Shown piece by piece: positions 17,937-26,308 of a DNA stretch of 64,000 nucleotides (positions are counted from its first letter, which is position 1; each line of letters begins with the position of its first letter). The translations under genes and the position numbers were made by a program. Origin of the DNA: Chloroflexi bacterium OLB14 (GTDB lineage: Bacteria; Chloroflexota; Anaerolineae; Anaerolineales; Villigracilaceae); assembly GCA_001567105.1 (NCBI GenBank), contig LMZR01000062.1, positions 22,045-86,044 on the forward strand, given 5' to 3'. The notes beneath the pieces are model-generated. The model was not told the DNA's origin and searched no databases. It worked only from the letters and a program-made list of their open reading frames with translations.

Positions 17937-19148
17937 ATGAATAACCCTGTCATCATAGATGCAATTCGCACACCTATCGGCGCATTGGGCGGAGTTTTAT
18001 CATCCGTACGCCCTGACGATATGGCGGCGCATGTGATTAAAAAAATTATTGAACGAAATCAAATTGACCCGAAATTAATTGAAGAAGTTTTTTTAGGTTG
18101 TGCTAACCAAGCAGGTGAAGATAATCGTGATGTGGCTCGCATGGCAGTTTTGTTAGCAGGTTTCCCAATTGAAGTTGGCGGAGTCACTGTCAATCGTTTG
18201 TGTGCTTCGGGATTAAATGCAATCAACATGGCGGCACGCGCAATCAAAGCAGGTGAAGGTGATGTTTACATTGCAGGCGGTGTTGAAAGTATGAGTCGCG
18301 CACCCTATTCACTGCCAAAAGCCGAAGCGGGTTTTTCATTTGGAAATTTAACCGCGTATGATACTGCGCTTGGTTGGCGATATCCGAATCCCAAAATGAA
18401 AGAGATGTATGGTACAGAATCGATGGGTGAGACTGCTGAAAATATTGCCAAAGAACGCCCGCACATTACGCGCCAAATGCAAGATGAATTTTCAGTTCGC
18501 AGTCATCAACTTGCTATTCAAGCCATTGACTCAGGACGCTTCAAACATGAAATTGTGCCTGTTTCTGTACCTCAAAAGAAATCTGACGTGAAGCTGGTGG
18601 AAACCGATGAACGCCCACGCCGCGATACAAGATTAGAGTCTTTATCAAAACTTAAGCCTGCTTTTTCAAAAGAAGGGGGAACTGTTACCGCTGGAAATTC
18701 GTCTGGATTAAATGATGGAGCCGCTGCATTATTGATGATGAGCGAATCTAAAGCCAAAGAATTGAACCTCAAGCCTTTGGCACGCCTTGTAACTTCTGCC
18801 TCTGCTGGTGTGCTACCACGTGTGATGGGATATGGTCCAATCCCTGCTACTAGAAAAGCATTAGCTCGTGCTGGATTAAATATAAAAGATATTGGTTTAT
18901 TCGAAATCAACGAAGCCTTTGCAGTACAAGCACTTTCTGTGATTGAAGATTTAGAATTGAATCCAGATATCGTCAATGTAAACGGAGGCGCAATCGCTAT
19001 CGGACATCCGCTTGGTTGTTCGGGCGCAAGGTTGGTGACAACATTGGTGCATGAAATGAAAATTCGTGGCAATGTAAAATATGGCGTGGCAACTTTGTGC
19101 GTGGGTGTTGGTCAAGGCGAAGCAACAGTGTTGGAATATATCGGTTAA
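17937..19148 (+). CDS. Thiolase (acetyl-CoA / 3-oxoacyl-CoA acyltransferase)
   Basis: 403-aa type II thiolase with catalytic Cys in [12 protein letters not shown], His in [11 protein letters not shown] and the second Cys in [15 protein letters not shown] is also present. Overall closest by eye to PcaF/3-oxoadipyl-CoA or acetyl-CoA acetyltransferases. There is no neighbouring beta-oxidation or aromatic gene, so direction and substrate are open. SD TGGAGAG precedes the ATG. Confidence 0.92.
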   Translation: MNNPVIIDAIRTPIGALGGVLSSVRPDDMAAHVIKKIIERNQIDPKLIEEVFLGCANQAGEDNRDVARMAVLLAGFPIEVGGVTVNRLCASGLNAINMAARAIKAGEGDVYIAGGVESMSRAPYSLPKAEAGFSFGNLTAYDTALGWRYPNPKMKEMYGTESMGETAENIAKERPHITRQMQDEFSVRSHQLAIQAIDSGRFKHEIVPVSVPQKKSDVKLVETDERPRRDTRLESLSKLKPAFSKEGGTVTAGNSSGLNDGAAALLMMSESKAKELNLKPLARLVTSASAGVLPRVMGYGPIPATRKALARAGLNIKDIGLFEINEAFAVQALSVIEDLELNPDIVNVNGGAIAIGHPLGCSGARLVTTLVHEMKIRGNVKYGVATLCVGVGQGEATVLEYIG

Positions 19149-19150
19149 TT

Positions 19151-19279
19151 GTAGAGGCGACCCAGCACAAGCAAAAATAACTAAATTTTGCGAATCACTC
19201 TTAATCTTAAATCAACATGAACAGCAGGAAACGGGTCGCCCTTGTTTTTGGTAATATATAAATAATCAGGTCGACCCAC
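19151..19279. repeat. GGGTCGCCC-family repeat, second copy
   Basis: GTAGAGGCGACCCA at the left, ACGGGTCGCCCTTG in the middle and AGGTCGACCCA at the right: a decayed copy of the 6965-7096 element. It occupies most of the 230-nt space before the Asp-box lipoprotein. Confidence 0.7.
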
Positions 19280-19378
19280 TTTCAGTTGTCTGTGATTACA
19301 ATTGATAAATAAATTTGCTTTTCAAGTACTTGTAAATTATAGATGCGTCGCTTCTGCGGCATAATCAAAGGAACACTT

Positions 19379-20596
19379 ATGAGAAAAATTATTTCTTACT
19401 TCTTTCTTCTTTCATTATTAATTATTTCATGCGCCCCAGTGGTATTGACAGAATCAACCCAAAGCCAAAATGAAACTCAAATAGCAGAACCAACTGCAAC
19501 ACAGTCTGAAGCGTTGGCATCTCCTGAAACATTTGTGGCGGTGACAGAAATGCCGTTACCAACAGAAGCATCTGCTCCATTGATTGATGCACCAAATATT
19601 TTCAATATCGAAATGATAGACACGCGTAATGGTTGGGGGATAACGGATAACGAAATTGTGCGCACTGATGATGGCGGTGTTACTTGGTATAACGTTACTC
19701 CATCTGATTTAAAAGAAGTTGGATATTCTGCTTTACCATTTTTCTTAGACGAACAAAATGCATGGATTCAATTTGCTGATAATAACAATTATCCATTGAG
19801 CGGATTTTTATATCGTACTAAGGATGGTGGTATTACTTGGGAAAAAATTTCTACACCATTTAGCTCTGGCGATATGCGGTTCCTTGATGAAAACAACGGC
19901 TGGATTCTTGCCGATTTGGGCGTTGGTGCAGGTTCTATGGCTGTTTCTATTTTTCAAACAAATGATGGCGGTGAAACTTGGGCGCGTGTTTACACTAACG
20001 ATCAAAACTTAGATGGTGCCAGTGATACTTTGCCACTAGGTGGGTTAAAGGTTTTATTAGTTCCGATAGATATGCAAACAGCATGGGTGGGTGGAGTAGT
20101 TTATTCTAATGGCACTGTGTATATGTTTCGGACTGATGATGGTGGCAAAACTTGGAATAGCATAACAAATATTGAATTGCCACAAGAAGCCCAAGAGAGT
20201 CAGGTGGGTGTTGAAAAGATTAAATTAATTTCAGCAAAGCAAGCAGTGTTAGTATTGCGCATGACCTCAACCAACCAAGAAACTTTAATGTATATTACCA
20301 ATGACGCAGGCAGTACATGGCAAGCGTTTTCAGAAAGTATTCCCGAAGCGGGCTTGATTGAAATTCCATCAGCTATGGAAATTGTTTTTTATTCCAGCGA
20401 CCAATTTTATATAACGCAAGATGGTGGCGCAACATTTAACATTGTCAATTCAAATATCCCCTTTGGTGATTCTTTAATAGATATGAGTTTTGTTAATGCT
20501 CAAGTAGGTTGGGCAATTGTAACTGGCTCGGCAAACCAAAGAACTTTATATAAAACAGAAGATGGCGCTCAAACATGGTTTCCAATTATCCCTTAA
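19379..20596 (+). CDS. Lipoprotein with Asp-box (YCF48/BNR-like) beta-propeller
   Basis: Exported lipoprotein; the signal peptide ends at the lipobox LIISCAP. After a Thr/Glu-rich linker come about seven Asp-box repeats (TDDGGVTWY, TKDGGITWE, TNDGGETWA, TDDGGKTWN, TNDAGSTWQ, TQDGGATFN, TEDGAQTWF), giving a propeller like photosystem II assembly factor YCF48 or sialidase-type folds. No sialidase catalytic set is seen. ATG 19379 is chosen because AAAGGA lies 7 nt upstream and a proper signal peptide follows. Overlaps the next lipoprotein gene by 22 nt. Confidence 0.82.
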   Translation: MRKIISYFFLLSLLIISCAPVVLTESTQSQNETQIAEPTATQSEALASPETFVAVTEMPLPTEASAPLIDAPNIFNIEMIDTRNGWGITDNEIVRTDDGGVTWYNVTPSDLKEVGYSALPFFLDEQNAWIQFADNNNYPLSGFLYRTKDGGITWEKISTPFSSGDMRFLDENNGWILADLGVGAGSMAVSIFQTNDGGETWARVYTNDQNLDGASDTLPLGGLKVLLVPIDMQTAWVGGVVYSNGTVYMFRTDDGGKTWNSITNIELPQEAQESQVGVEKIKLISAKQAVLVLRMTSTNQETLMYITNDAGSTWQAFSESIPEAGLIEIPSAMEIVFYSSDQFYITQDGGATFNIVNSNIPFGDSLIDMSFVNAQVGWAIVTGSANQRTLYKTEDGAQTWFPIIP

Positions 20597-21504
20597 AATT
20601 TCTTTTGATATTGCTCCTTGCAACGTTAGCTTGCGGATTACCAACCGCCTCCACCCCCGCACCGATAGTTGATTCTGTTCCAACAATAGAATCAACCCCG
20701 ACAGTGCTACCCGCTCTTATGATTGAACAAATCAAAAACGCGCAATACCCATTGCTTGTGCCAGAAGATGGACGTGTGGTGCAATTGACTGATGGGGTAT
20801 ATCAAAGTAATACAGATACACTTGCGGTAGATTACGCTTATGCAATGGTGATGCAATTTTTTGCCTTAGGCGATGTCACAGGTGACGGGCTTGGAGATGC
20901 GGCTGTGATGTTTGTAGAAAATTATGGCGGCACAGGTCAGTTTGTAGTTTTAGCAATTTATGCTAATGTGGCGGGCGAGCCATTGTTTATAACATCTACT
21001 TTTATTGATGATCGCCCAATGCTAAACTCCATCTCTATTGAAAATGGAGAAATATTTATTGATGCCATTGTACATAGTTTTGAAGACCCTGGATGTTGCC
21101 CCGCTTTGCCAACTACCAGAAAATATGCTTTAGTAAACAATCAATTGCGCTTAGTGCATTATACTAGTAACACACCTGAAAATAAAAAACGTGAAATTGT
21201 GATTACATCGCTAATAGATAACGCGGAGATAACAATGGGTTCATCTGTGCAATTGACAGGCTCTGTAAGCATCGCCCCATTTGAAAATAGTTTATCGTAT
21301 TTCGTTTATGATGAAGCGGGCGTTCAACTTTTGGCAGGCGCAGTTAATGTCACCTCCCCAGACTTTGGCGCACCAGGTACCTTTAACCAAACTATTGACT
21401 TATCATCATTACCTACTGGTGTTTTTTATTTGGAAATCGAAGATCAATCTGCCGCAGATGGCGCAGTTTTAGCTTTAGAAAGCGTGAAAATTTTTGTAAA
21501 ATAA
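20575..21504 (+). CDS. Lipoprotein with C-terminal Gmad2-like domain
   Basis: 309-aa lipoprotein with signal and lipobox LLATLACGLP near residue 20, a Pro/Thr linker, then a domain with an FG-GAP-like calcium motif (LGDVTGDGLGDAAV) and Cys pair DPGCCPAL. The C-terminal ~95 residues (ITSLIDNAEITMGSSVQLTG... YLEIEDQSA) look like the Gmad2 Ig-like domain found in exported proteins. The start overlaps the preceding lipoprotein, implying co-translation. Function unknown. Confidence 0.72.
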   Translation: MVSNYPLKFLLILLLATLACGLPTASTPAPIVDSVPTIESTPTVLPALMIEQIKNAQYPLLVPEDGRVVQLTDGVYQSNTDTLAVDYAYAMVMQFFALGDVTGDGLGDAAVMFVENYGGTGQFVVLAIYANVAGEPLFITSTFIDDRPMLNSISIENGEIFIDAIVHSFEDPGCCPALPTTRKYALVNNQLRLVHYTSNTPENKKREIVITSLIDNAEITMGSSVQLTGSVSIAPFENSLSYFVYDEAGVQLLAGAVNVTSPDFGAPGTFNQTIDLSSLPTGVFYLEIEDQSAADGAVLALESVKIFVK

Positions 21505-21517
21505 AAAGGAGAATCTT

Positions 21518-21925
21518 ATGCCCAACCTAGTTCGCGATTGGATGTCTTCCCCAATTATAGTAATTGACCCTGATTCAAGCGTCTCTCATGCTATGACGTT
21601 GATGCGTCGCCGTAAAATTAATAGTGTAGTGGTAGATATAAGTGAAAAAAATCCTGCTTATGGAATTATCACTACTACTGACATTCGAGACAAAATTGTT
21701 GCTGAAGGACGTAACCCTGCTGAAACCACAGTCCGCGATATTATGTCAGGTCAAATTATTACTGGCAGAGCCGAATGGACATTAATGGAATGCTCTAAAA
21801 TTATGCAAAAGCATAAATTCCATCATTTGCCAATTGCCGATGCAAGCGGAACATTAATTGGTATGATATCTGCCACCGATATTTTTATGGCTGTAGAAGA
21901 ACAAGGCTGGATAGAAGAAAACTGA
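21518..21925 (+). CDS. Two-CBS-domain protein
   Basis: 135-aa cytoplasmic protein made only of a CBS pair (residues about 5-65 and 72-130), with PDSSVSHAMTLMRRRKINSVVV and HHLPIADASGTLIGMISATDI. CBS pairs bind adenosine nucleotides and act as sensors. SD AAAAGGAG is 6 nt upstream. It follows the lipoprotein by 13 nt but a functional tie is not evident. Confidence 0.88.
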   Translation: MPNLVRDWMSSPIIVIDPDSSVSHAMTLMRRRKINSVVVDISEKNPAYGIITTTDIRDKIVAEGRNPAETTVRDIMSGQIITGRAEWTLMECSKIMQKHKFHHLPIADASGTLIGMISATDIFMAVEEQGWIEEN

Positions 21926-21942
21926 AGCGATAAGTTAGTTAG

Positions 21943-22368
21943 CTATCTTGCATTCACTGCCGCTTGTTTCATGTGTGCTAACACACCAACGAAGCCGTTA
22001 ATCCGTTGTTGTGAAATAGCTTCTTGTAAATTCATCGGCAAATAAAAATCTACAGGCACCGAGATAATCTCTTCTAGAGTGCAACCATCTAATCCATTTA
22101 ATAAAATAGAAGCCAAGCCACGCACAGTAGGTGATTGTTTTGGAATATCAAAATAAAAATGTATTCCATTATCTGAATCTTTTTCAGCAATCAAAAATAC
22201 AGGAGTCATACATTCAGGTACTGGCTCCATTTTTTCTTTTTCGGCTTTGAAGCGCTCTGGCAGATCAGGAAATGATTCAGCATAAGCAATTAATGTCTCT
22301 AATTTTTCTTCACGAGACATGCTAGCAATATCATCAATTATTTCTTGTAGTTTATTTGAGAGTGCCAT
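21943..22368 (-). CDS. sufE: SufE-family sulfur acceptor
   Basis: 141-aa protein that takes persulfide sulfur from a cysteine desulfurase, or here possibly from the adjacent rhodanese. The active-site Cys is in VPECMTPVFLIAEK. The C-terminal half has the family pattern SPTVRGLASILLNGLDG. Downstream of the sulfurtransferase gene on the same strand, separated by a hairpin (22378-22415). No sufS or sufBCD is nearby. Confidence 0.88.
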   Translation of the reverse strand: MALSNKLQEIIDDIASMSREEKLETLIAYAESFPDLPERFKAEKEKMEPVPECMTPVFLIAEKDSDNGIHFYFDIPKQSPTVRGLASILLNGLDGCTLEEIISVPVDFYLPMNLQEAISQQRINGFVGVLAHMKQAAVNAR

Positions 22369-22377
22369 AATTTTTAT

Positions 22378-22415
22378 ATCGTCCCACAGATTAATTACAA
22401 AAACCTGTAGGACGA
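22378..22415 (-). repeat. Hairpin between sulfurtransferase and sufE
   Basis: Arms ATCGTCCCACAG and CTGTAGGACGAT pair across a 14-nt AT loop. No strong T-run follows on the minus strand. It could be a processing or attenuation hairpin within the operon, or another small palindrome. Confidence 0.55.
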
Positions 22416-22425
22416 TTTATATAAT

Positions 22426-23265
22426 TTACTTTTCAATTGGTGCATCTACAAGGTTTCCCCATTCAGTCCAAGAGCCATCGTAGTTTTTAACATTTTCATA
22501 GCCAAGTAAATATTTCAACACAAACCAAGTTAACGATGAACGCTCACCAATACGACAATAAGCAATTATTTCACCATCAGGTTTGATATTTTTATCTTCA
22601 TACAAAGCCATCAATTCAGCCTTTGTTTTAAAAGTTGAATTCGCTTCATTGACCGCTAGTGACCATGGAATACTTACAGCGGTTGGAATATGCCCGCCAC
22701 GCGTAGCGCCTTCTTGCGGATAATTCGGCATATGAGTTAATTCGCCAGAATACTCTTTTGAAGAACGGACATCCACTAATGGTTTCTTTGATTCAATTTG
22801 TTTAAAGATATCATTGCGAAAAGCACGAATGGAATTATCCGCTTCTTTTGCCTGATATTTTGTTTGGGTATATGTAACCACACCTTTTACTAGTGGGCGA
22901 TTTTCCTGTTCCCATTTTGTCCTTCCGCCATTCATAATTTTTACATTTTGATGCCCATAATACTGGAATAACCACAATGCATACGCAGCAAACCAATTGG
23001 ATTTGTCACCATAAAAGACAACTGTTGTATCGTTTGTGATTCCCAAGTTAGAGGCAACTTCTTCAAATTTTTCTTTGCTTAAAAAATCGCGTCGTAATGG
23101 ATGTTGTAATGTGCTGAACCAGTCTACTTGCACTGCCCCTTCAATGTGACCAGTGGCATACAATAATGGATCTTCATCTGATTCAATAATGCGGATATTT
23201 GGGTTGCTCAAATTTTGAGCAACCCATTCAGTATCTACTAAATATTCAGGGCGAGCGTAAGGCAT
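22426..23265 (-). CDS. Two-domain sulfurtransferase (rhodanese, thiosulfate/3-mercaptopyruvate type)
   Basis: 279 aa with two rhodanese domains; the C-terminal one carries the active loop [13 protein letters not shown] with the catalytic Cys. CRIGERS resembles thiosulfate sulfurtransferases (CysA/RhdA) more than the CG[S/T]GVT loop of mercaptopyruvate enzymes. N-terminal features include [22 protein letters not shown]. Together with SufE downstream it forms a sulfur-relay pair. A structured leader lies upstream. Confidence 0.9.
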   Translation of the reverse strand: MPYARPEYLVDTEWVAQNLSNPNIRIIESDEDPLLYATGHIEGAVQVDWFSTLQHPLRRDFLSKEKFEEVASNLGITNDTTVVFYGDKSNWFAAYALWLFQYYGHQNVKIMNGGRTKWEQENRPLVKGVVTYTQTKYQAKEADNSIRAFRNDIFKQIESKKPLVDVRSSKEYSGELTHMPNYPQEGATRGGHIPTAVSIPWSLAVNEANSTFKTKAELMALYEDKNIKPDGEIIAYCRIGERSSLTWFVLKYLLGYENVKNYDGSWTEWGNLVDAPIEK

Positions 23266-23279
23266 GGTGTATTTTCCTC

Positions 23280-23480
23280 TTTAAACTTGTATTTATAAAA
23301 TAAAAAACAGTCAACATAAAACGAGAAGACAGCGAACTATCCTGCGTGAGACATATTGTACGCGGGAGCCGTTCCACTATCCTAAGTCGTTGACTGTTTA
23401 TCTGCGTGAGTGTCTTAGGTGTGGTTACGAACCCCGCCATAGACATAAGCAAGGAAGGTGTTTTTTCATAAGGCTGGTCG
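23280..23480 (-). ncRNA. Candidate structured 5' leader RNA of the sulfurtransferase-sufE operon
   Basis: The ~200 nt before the sulfurtransferase ATG are more GC-rich and structured than other spacers. On the minus strand, arms AAACAGTCAAC and GTTGACTGTT close a ~75-nt multibranch region and are followed by TTTTTTATTTT, like a terminator or expression platform. Upstream is an imperfect hairpin (TGTCTATGG... AACCACACC... AGACA). A motif of type CTCACGCAG-GATA-...-GTC occurs twice, about 60 nt apart, as in tandem aptamers. I do not recognise a known riboswitch class. Confidence 0.45.
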
Positions 23481-23536
23481 TATTTTACGAAAATAAAGGT
23501 ATTTGTCAAGATAAAAATTCATACATAAATCCTTGC

Positions 23537-23606
23537 TACAGAGAATACGGAAATCGGTTATTTTTTTAACTTGTTTTCTCTAAGAACTCTGTATACTCTA
23601 TGGCTA
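23537..23606. repeat. Degenerate CTACAGAG...CTCTATGGCT palindrome
   Basis: CTACAGAGAATACGGAAA at left and TTTTCTCTAAGAACTCTG plus ACTCTATGG at right. It resembles the CCACAGAG family at 11092-11163 but is strongly diverged. It lies directly before the RNase H promoter. Confidence 0.45.
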
Positions 23607-23615
23607 CTCTTGATG

Positions 23616-23621
23616 TAAAAT
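23616..23621 (+). promoter_or_regulatory. -10 box for leaderless RNase H mRNA
   Basis: TAAAAT ends 6 nt before the RNase H ATG (23628); no Shine-Dalgarno is present. Confidence 0.4.
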
Positions 23622-23627
23622 TGATAT

Positions 23628-24251
23628 ATGCCAAAACAAAAATATTACGTCGTTTGGAAAGGTCGTAAAACTGGCATCTTCACCACTTGGGCGGAATGTG
23701 AAAAACAAGTGAAGGGCTTTGTTGGCGCGCAATATAAAGCTTTTGAGAAAGAAACAGAAGCTGAAGTCGCATACCTCAAACATTATGATGATTACAAAGG
23801 AAAGCCATCTTCTACTGGGCGTTGGAAAGATGCTGAAGTAAAACCGAAAATTCCATCTATCTGTGTTGATTCCGCATATAGTGGCAAAACAGGCAAACTT
23901 GAATATCGAGGTGTGAACACATTTACAGGTGAAGAAATTTTTAGGGCAGGACCATATCCTGAAGGCACAAATAATATTGGGGAGTTTTTAGCAATTGTGC
24001 ATGCTCTCACTTGGCAAGCCAAACATAATATGCACATTCCAGTTTATTCAGATTCTGAAAATGCAATTGCTTGGGTTTATACAGGTGAATGTAAAACTAA
24101 ACTGAAACATTCAGCCAAGACAGCAGTTTTATTTGCTTTGATTAAGAGTGCTGAAAATTGGTTAGCAGAAAATGAACTGCCCGAAGATAAAATTTTGAAA
24201 TGGGATACAAAATTATGGGGAGAAAGCCCTGCAGACTTTGGGAGGAAGTAA
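23628..24251 (+). CDS. Ribonuclease H with N-terminal viroplasmin (hybrid-binding) domain
   Basis: 207 aa. Residues 1-45 (KYYVVWKGRKTGIFTTWAEC) form the caulimovirus-VI/hybrid-binding domain found at the N-terminus of eukaryotic RNase H1 and some bacterial enzymes. The RNase H domain has all four acidic residues: D in CVDSAYSG, E in NNIGEFLAIVHAL, D in VYSDSENAI, D in PADFGRK. It degrades RNA in RNA-DNA hybrids. The NIGEF-type active site is typical of this subfamily. Confidence 0.9.
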   Translation: MPKQKYYVVWKGRKTGIFTTWAECEKQVKGFVGAQYKAFEKETEAEVAYLKHYDDYKGKPSSTGRWKDAEVKPKIPSICVDSAYSGKTGKLEYRGVNTFTGEEIFRAGPYPEGTNNIGEFLAIVHALTWQAKHNMHIPVYSDSENAIAWVYTGECKTKLKHSAKTAVLFALIKSAENWLAENELPEDKILKWDTKLWGESPADFGRK

Positions 24252-24305
24252 AAGGCTGATGAAACAGAAACAGTTGTCGTTTAGGTATGAAGCGTGTTTT
24301 TTTGT

Positions 24306-25079
24306 CTAATTTTTTCGAATGGCTTTCAATATCCCAATCTTGAATACTTTTCTTTGGAAAACATTTGTATCAAGTTCAACTTCAAAGCCACAAGCGCTTA
24401 GGTATTTTTTAATGTCTTGATAGGTGTAGCCATGATTGAGGTAATCATGATATTCCAAGATAATTTTGGTTACTTTGTTTAAAATTTTTGCGGGGGTATT
24501 TAACAAAATTTGATACTCTGCCCCTTCAGCATCAATTTTCAATAAATCTACTTTTTTAATTTTATTGCTTTGTAAAATTTCAGCTAAACTAGTAGCTTGC
24601 ACTATGGCTTTGCTTGATAAATCATCTTCATAAAATGAATGCCCCATGTTTTGATGTTTTGAATTGAAAAGGGTTATTTCGCCTTTTTTATGTGCGACCG
24701 CTAAGTTGAATGCAGTTAAATTTGAAACATCATTTAATCTTTTATTTTCTTGTAGTAAATTGAAGTTTTCAATATTAGGCTCAAAGGTAAACACTTGACC
24801 TTGATGTGCCTGTTTTGCCGCCCAAATTGAAAATGAACCAATATGTCCACCGATATCAATAATAATATCCTTAGGATTTATATGAAATCCTTTAGTTTTA
24901 TAATCTCCAAATTTCCAAATTTGATAGATTGCCCATTTATCGTATGTGCCAACACGTAATTTCATCTTAATCGAATCGTTGACAGAATAGATGACAGTTT
25001 CTTGATGAATGTTCTTCAAATATAGCAATGGTATGAAGATATTGAGGAATTGATATAAGTTTTCGTGGATGATTCTCAT
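24306..25079 (-). CDS. FkbM-family SAM-dependent methyltransferase
   Basis: 257 aa with SAM motif I IDIGGHIGSFSIWAAK, the acidic loop VFTFEPN and the FkbM hallmark LLKIDAEGAEYQIL. Members O-methylate sugars or polyketides. The N-terminal ~40 residues are hydrophobic and family-specific. The gene stands alone. A TACAAT box 7 nt before the ATG suggests another leaderless transcript. Substrate unknown. Confidence 0.85.
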   Translation of the reverse strand: MRIIHENLYQFLNIFIPLLYLKNIHQETVIYSVNDSIKMKLRVGTYDKWAIYQIWKFGDYKTKGFHINPKDIIIDIGGHIGSFSIWAAKQAHQGQVFTFEPNIENFNLLQENKRLNDVSNLTAFNLAVAHKKGEITLFNSKHQNMGHSFYEDDLSSKAIVQATSLAEILQSNKIKKVDLLKIDAEGAEYQILLNTPAKILNKVTKIILEYHDYLNHGYTYQDIKKYLSACGFEVELDTNVFQRKVFKIGILKAIRKN

Positions 25080-25098
25080 GCCTAAATTGTACGCTACT

Positions 25099-25128
25099 TT
25101 GGAATATCTATGTTTAGCAGATTATAAT
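25099..25128 (+). promoter_or_regulatory. Sigma-70-type promoter for isochorismatase gene
   Basis: TTGGAA (25099-25104) and TATAAT (25123-25128) spaced by 18 nt. This leaves a ~16-nt leader containing the SD AAAGGA before ATG 25151. Confidence 0.5.
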
Positions 25129-25150
25129 GAACAAGTAAAGGATATTTACA

Positions 25151-25717
25151 ATGAAAACAGCCTTATTAATTATTGATATTCAAAAAGATTATTTTGCTGG
25201 CGGAAAAAACCCATTGGTGAATCCGCTTGAAGCGGCGAAAAATGCTTATGCAATTTTGCAATGTTTCCGTGAACATCATGGGCATCACGTTCATATTCAA
25301 CATATTGAAGAAGACCCTAACGCGCCATTTTTTGCTAAAGGTAGTGAAGGCTCAGATATTCACGACTCGGTTGCACATTTTGAAGGCGAGCCGATTGTTT
25401 ATAAAAGTGAAGTTAATGCGTTTCTTAATACTAATTTGCTTGAGATATTAAAGGACTGGGGAACAGAACGCGTTGTGATTACAGGCATGATGAGTCACAT
25501 GTGTGTAGATGGCACAGCCCGCGCCGCCAGTGATTTAGGGTTCAAAGTCATCGTGGCAGAAGATGCTTGTGCTACTAAAGATTTAAAATTTGGTGATACT
25601 GTTATCCCTGCTGATTATGTGCATAAATCATTTATGGCGGCACTCCGCGCTTACGGTGATGTGATGAAGTCTAGCGAAGTGATTGCATTATTGGCTGGTG
25701 AAAAAACTGAAAAATAA
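25151..25717 (+). CDS. Isochorismatase-family cysteine hydrolase
   Basis: 188-aa cytoplasmic hydrolase with the family triad: Asp in LLIIDIQKDYF, Lys in VYKSEVNAF, Cys in ITGMMSHMCVDGTARAA. The family includes nicotinamidases, N-carbamoyl hydrolases and isochorismatases. The zinc-ligand pattern of nicotinamidase is not obvious, so the substrate is open. Monocistronic between its own promoter and the palindromic terminator at 25744-25776. Confidence 0.87.
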   Translation: MKTALLIIDIQKDYFAGGKNPLVNPLEAAKNAYAILQCFREHHGHHVHIQHIEEDPNAPFFAKGSEGSDIHDSVAHFEGEPIVYKSEVNAFLNTNLLEILKDWGTERVVITGMMSHMCVDGTARAASDLGFKVIVAEDACATKDLKFGDTVIPADYVHKSFMAALRAYGDVMKSSEVIALLAGEKTEK

Positions 25718-25743
25718 AATCATCAAATAAATATATTAAGAGT

Positions 25744-25776
25744 GTAGGTCACGCTGAAAGCGTGACCTACTTTTTT
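25744..25776 (+). terminator. GTAGGTCACG-family palindrome acting as terminator
   Basis: Perfect arms GTAGGTCACGCT / AGCGTGACCTAC around GAA, followed by TTTTTT on the plus strand: a textbook terminator for the isochorismatase gene. It is also the shortest member of the repeat family seen at 14415 and 42752, showing that a mobile-looking palindrome can work as a terminator. Confidence 0.85.
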
Positions 25777-25778
25777 AC

Positions 25779-25859
25779 TTAGCAACAATCGCCACCACCG
25801 CAACAAGTGCTATCGAACTCGGTGCAGTCACAGTCATTGACCACGTTCAATTCATTCAT
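25779..25859 (-). CDS. Cysteine-rich 26-aa micropeptide
   Basis: ATG 25859 to TAA 25779. The peptide starts MNELNVVNDCDCTEF and ends STCCGGGDCC: six Cys in 26 residues arranged as CxC, CC and a C-terminal CC. The SD-like GGGGTGG lies 5 nt upstream of the ATG. A 16-bp operator-like palindrome (25880-25895) upstream matches the one before the neighbouring ArsR gene. This suggests a metal- or arsenic-binding peptide induced with ArsR. It is too short for statistical ORF support, and homologues would be needed to prove it. Confidence 0.6.
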   Translation of the reverse strand: MNELNVVNDCDCTEFDSTCCGGGDCC

Positions 25860-25879
25860 CACATCCACCCCTTTTTTAC

Positions 25880-25895
25880 ATAGATATATATCGAT
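25880..25895 (-). promoter_or_regulatory. ArsR-type operator upstream of the micropeptide
   Basis: ATAGAT-ATAT-ATCGAT. It differs from the ArsR-promoter site ATAGAT-AAAC-ATCTAT only in the 4-nt spacer and one arm base. Lies 20 nt before the peptide ATG, overlapping the probable promoter. Confidence 0.5.
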
Positions 25896-25920
25896 ATGTT
25901 TACATAAAAAAATTAACATC

Positions 25921-25954
25921 AAACCCTAAAAGTCTTTAAGAGCTTTAGGGTTTT
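25921..25954 (-). terminator. Hairpin downstream of arsR (AACCCTAAA family)
   Basis: AAACCCTAAAAG-TCTTTAAGAG-CTTTAGGGTTTT: a strong stem just after the ArsR stop but without a T-run on the minus strand. A near-identical hairpin lies after cdaR at 38622-38653. Confidence 0.55.
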
Positions 25955-25959
25955 AGTTA

Positions 25960-26274
25960 TCACGATAATGTTTTCAAAACAATTTGCGTTGCTTTTTCTT
26001 CAGGCGCAAACTTAACCATCAATTGCCCACAACAAAACGCCACTTGATCTTGATTCAAGGAATAAAAAGTTTGCTTACCTTCTTCACGAATGTTCACCAA
26101 ACCTGCATCTCGTAAAATCGCCAAATGATGTGACACAGTCGGTTGCGATACATCCATCTTCTCAACAATCTCAGTCACCGAACACCATTTGCAACAACAG
26201 CACTCCATAATTTTCTGGCGTGTATCGTCAGACATGGCTTTGGCAAATAAAACAGGATCGAATTTTGTTTTCAT
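25960..26274 (-). CDS. ArsR-family metalloregulator
   Basis: 104-aa winged-helix repressor with HTH VSQPTVSHHLAILRDAGLV and wing REEGKQTFYSLN. The sensing region is unusually rich in Cys: ECCCCKWCSVTEI just before the recognition helices, plus AFCCGQL near the C-terminus. Such clusters bind As(III), Sb(III) or soft metals. ATG 26274 (MKTKFDPVLF) is chosen over the upstream start at 26301, which would place the operator inside the gene. No transporter or reductase gene is adjacent; the apparent target is the Cys-rich micropeptide. Confidence 0.9.
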   Translation of the reverse strand: MKTKFDPVLFAKAMSDDTRQKIMECCCCKWCSVTEIVEKMDVSQPTVSHHLAILRDAGLVNIREEGKQTFYSLNQDQVAFCCGQLMVKFAPEEKATQIVLKTLS

Positions 26275-26289
26275 TTCTAAATTTATTAT

Positions 26290-26305
26290 ATAGATAAACA
26301 TCTAT
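26290..26305 (-). promoter_or_regulatory. ArsR autoregulatory operator
   Basis: ATAGAT-AAAC-ATCTAT, a perfect 6-4-6 palindrome 16 nt before the arsR ATG. Confidence 0.6.
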
Positions 26306-26308
26306 TTG

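Noticed and set aside
23246..23509. 87-codon minus-strand frame upstream of the sulfurtransferase
   Set aside because: It overlaps the structured leader, its end overlaps the sulfurtransferase start, and its sequence has no recognisable domain.
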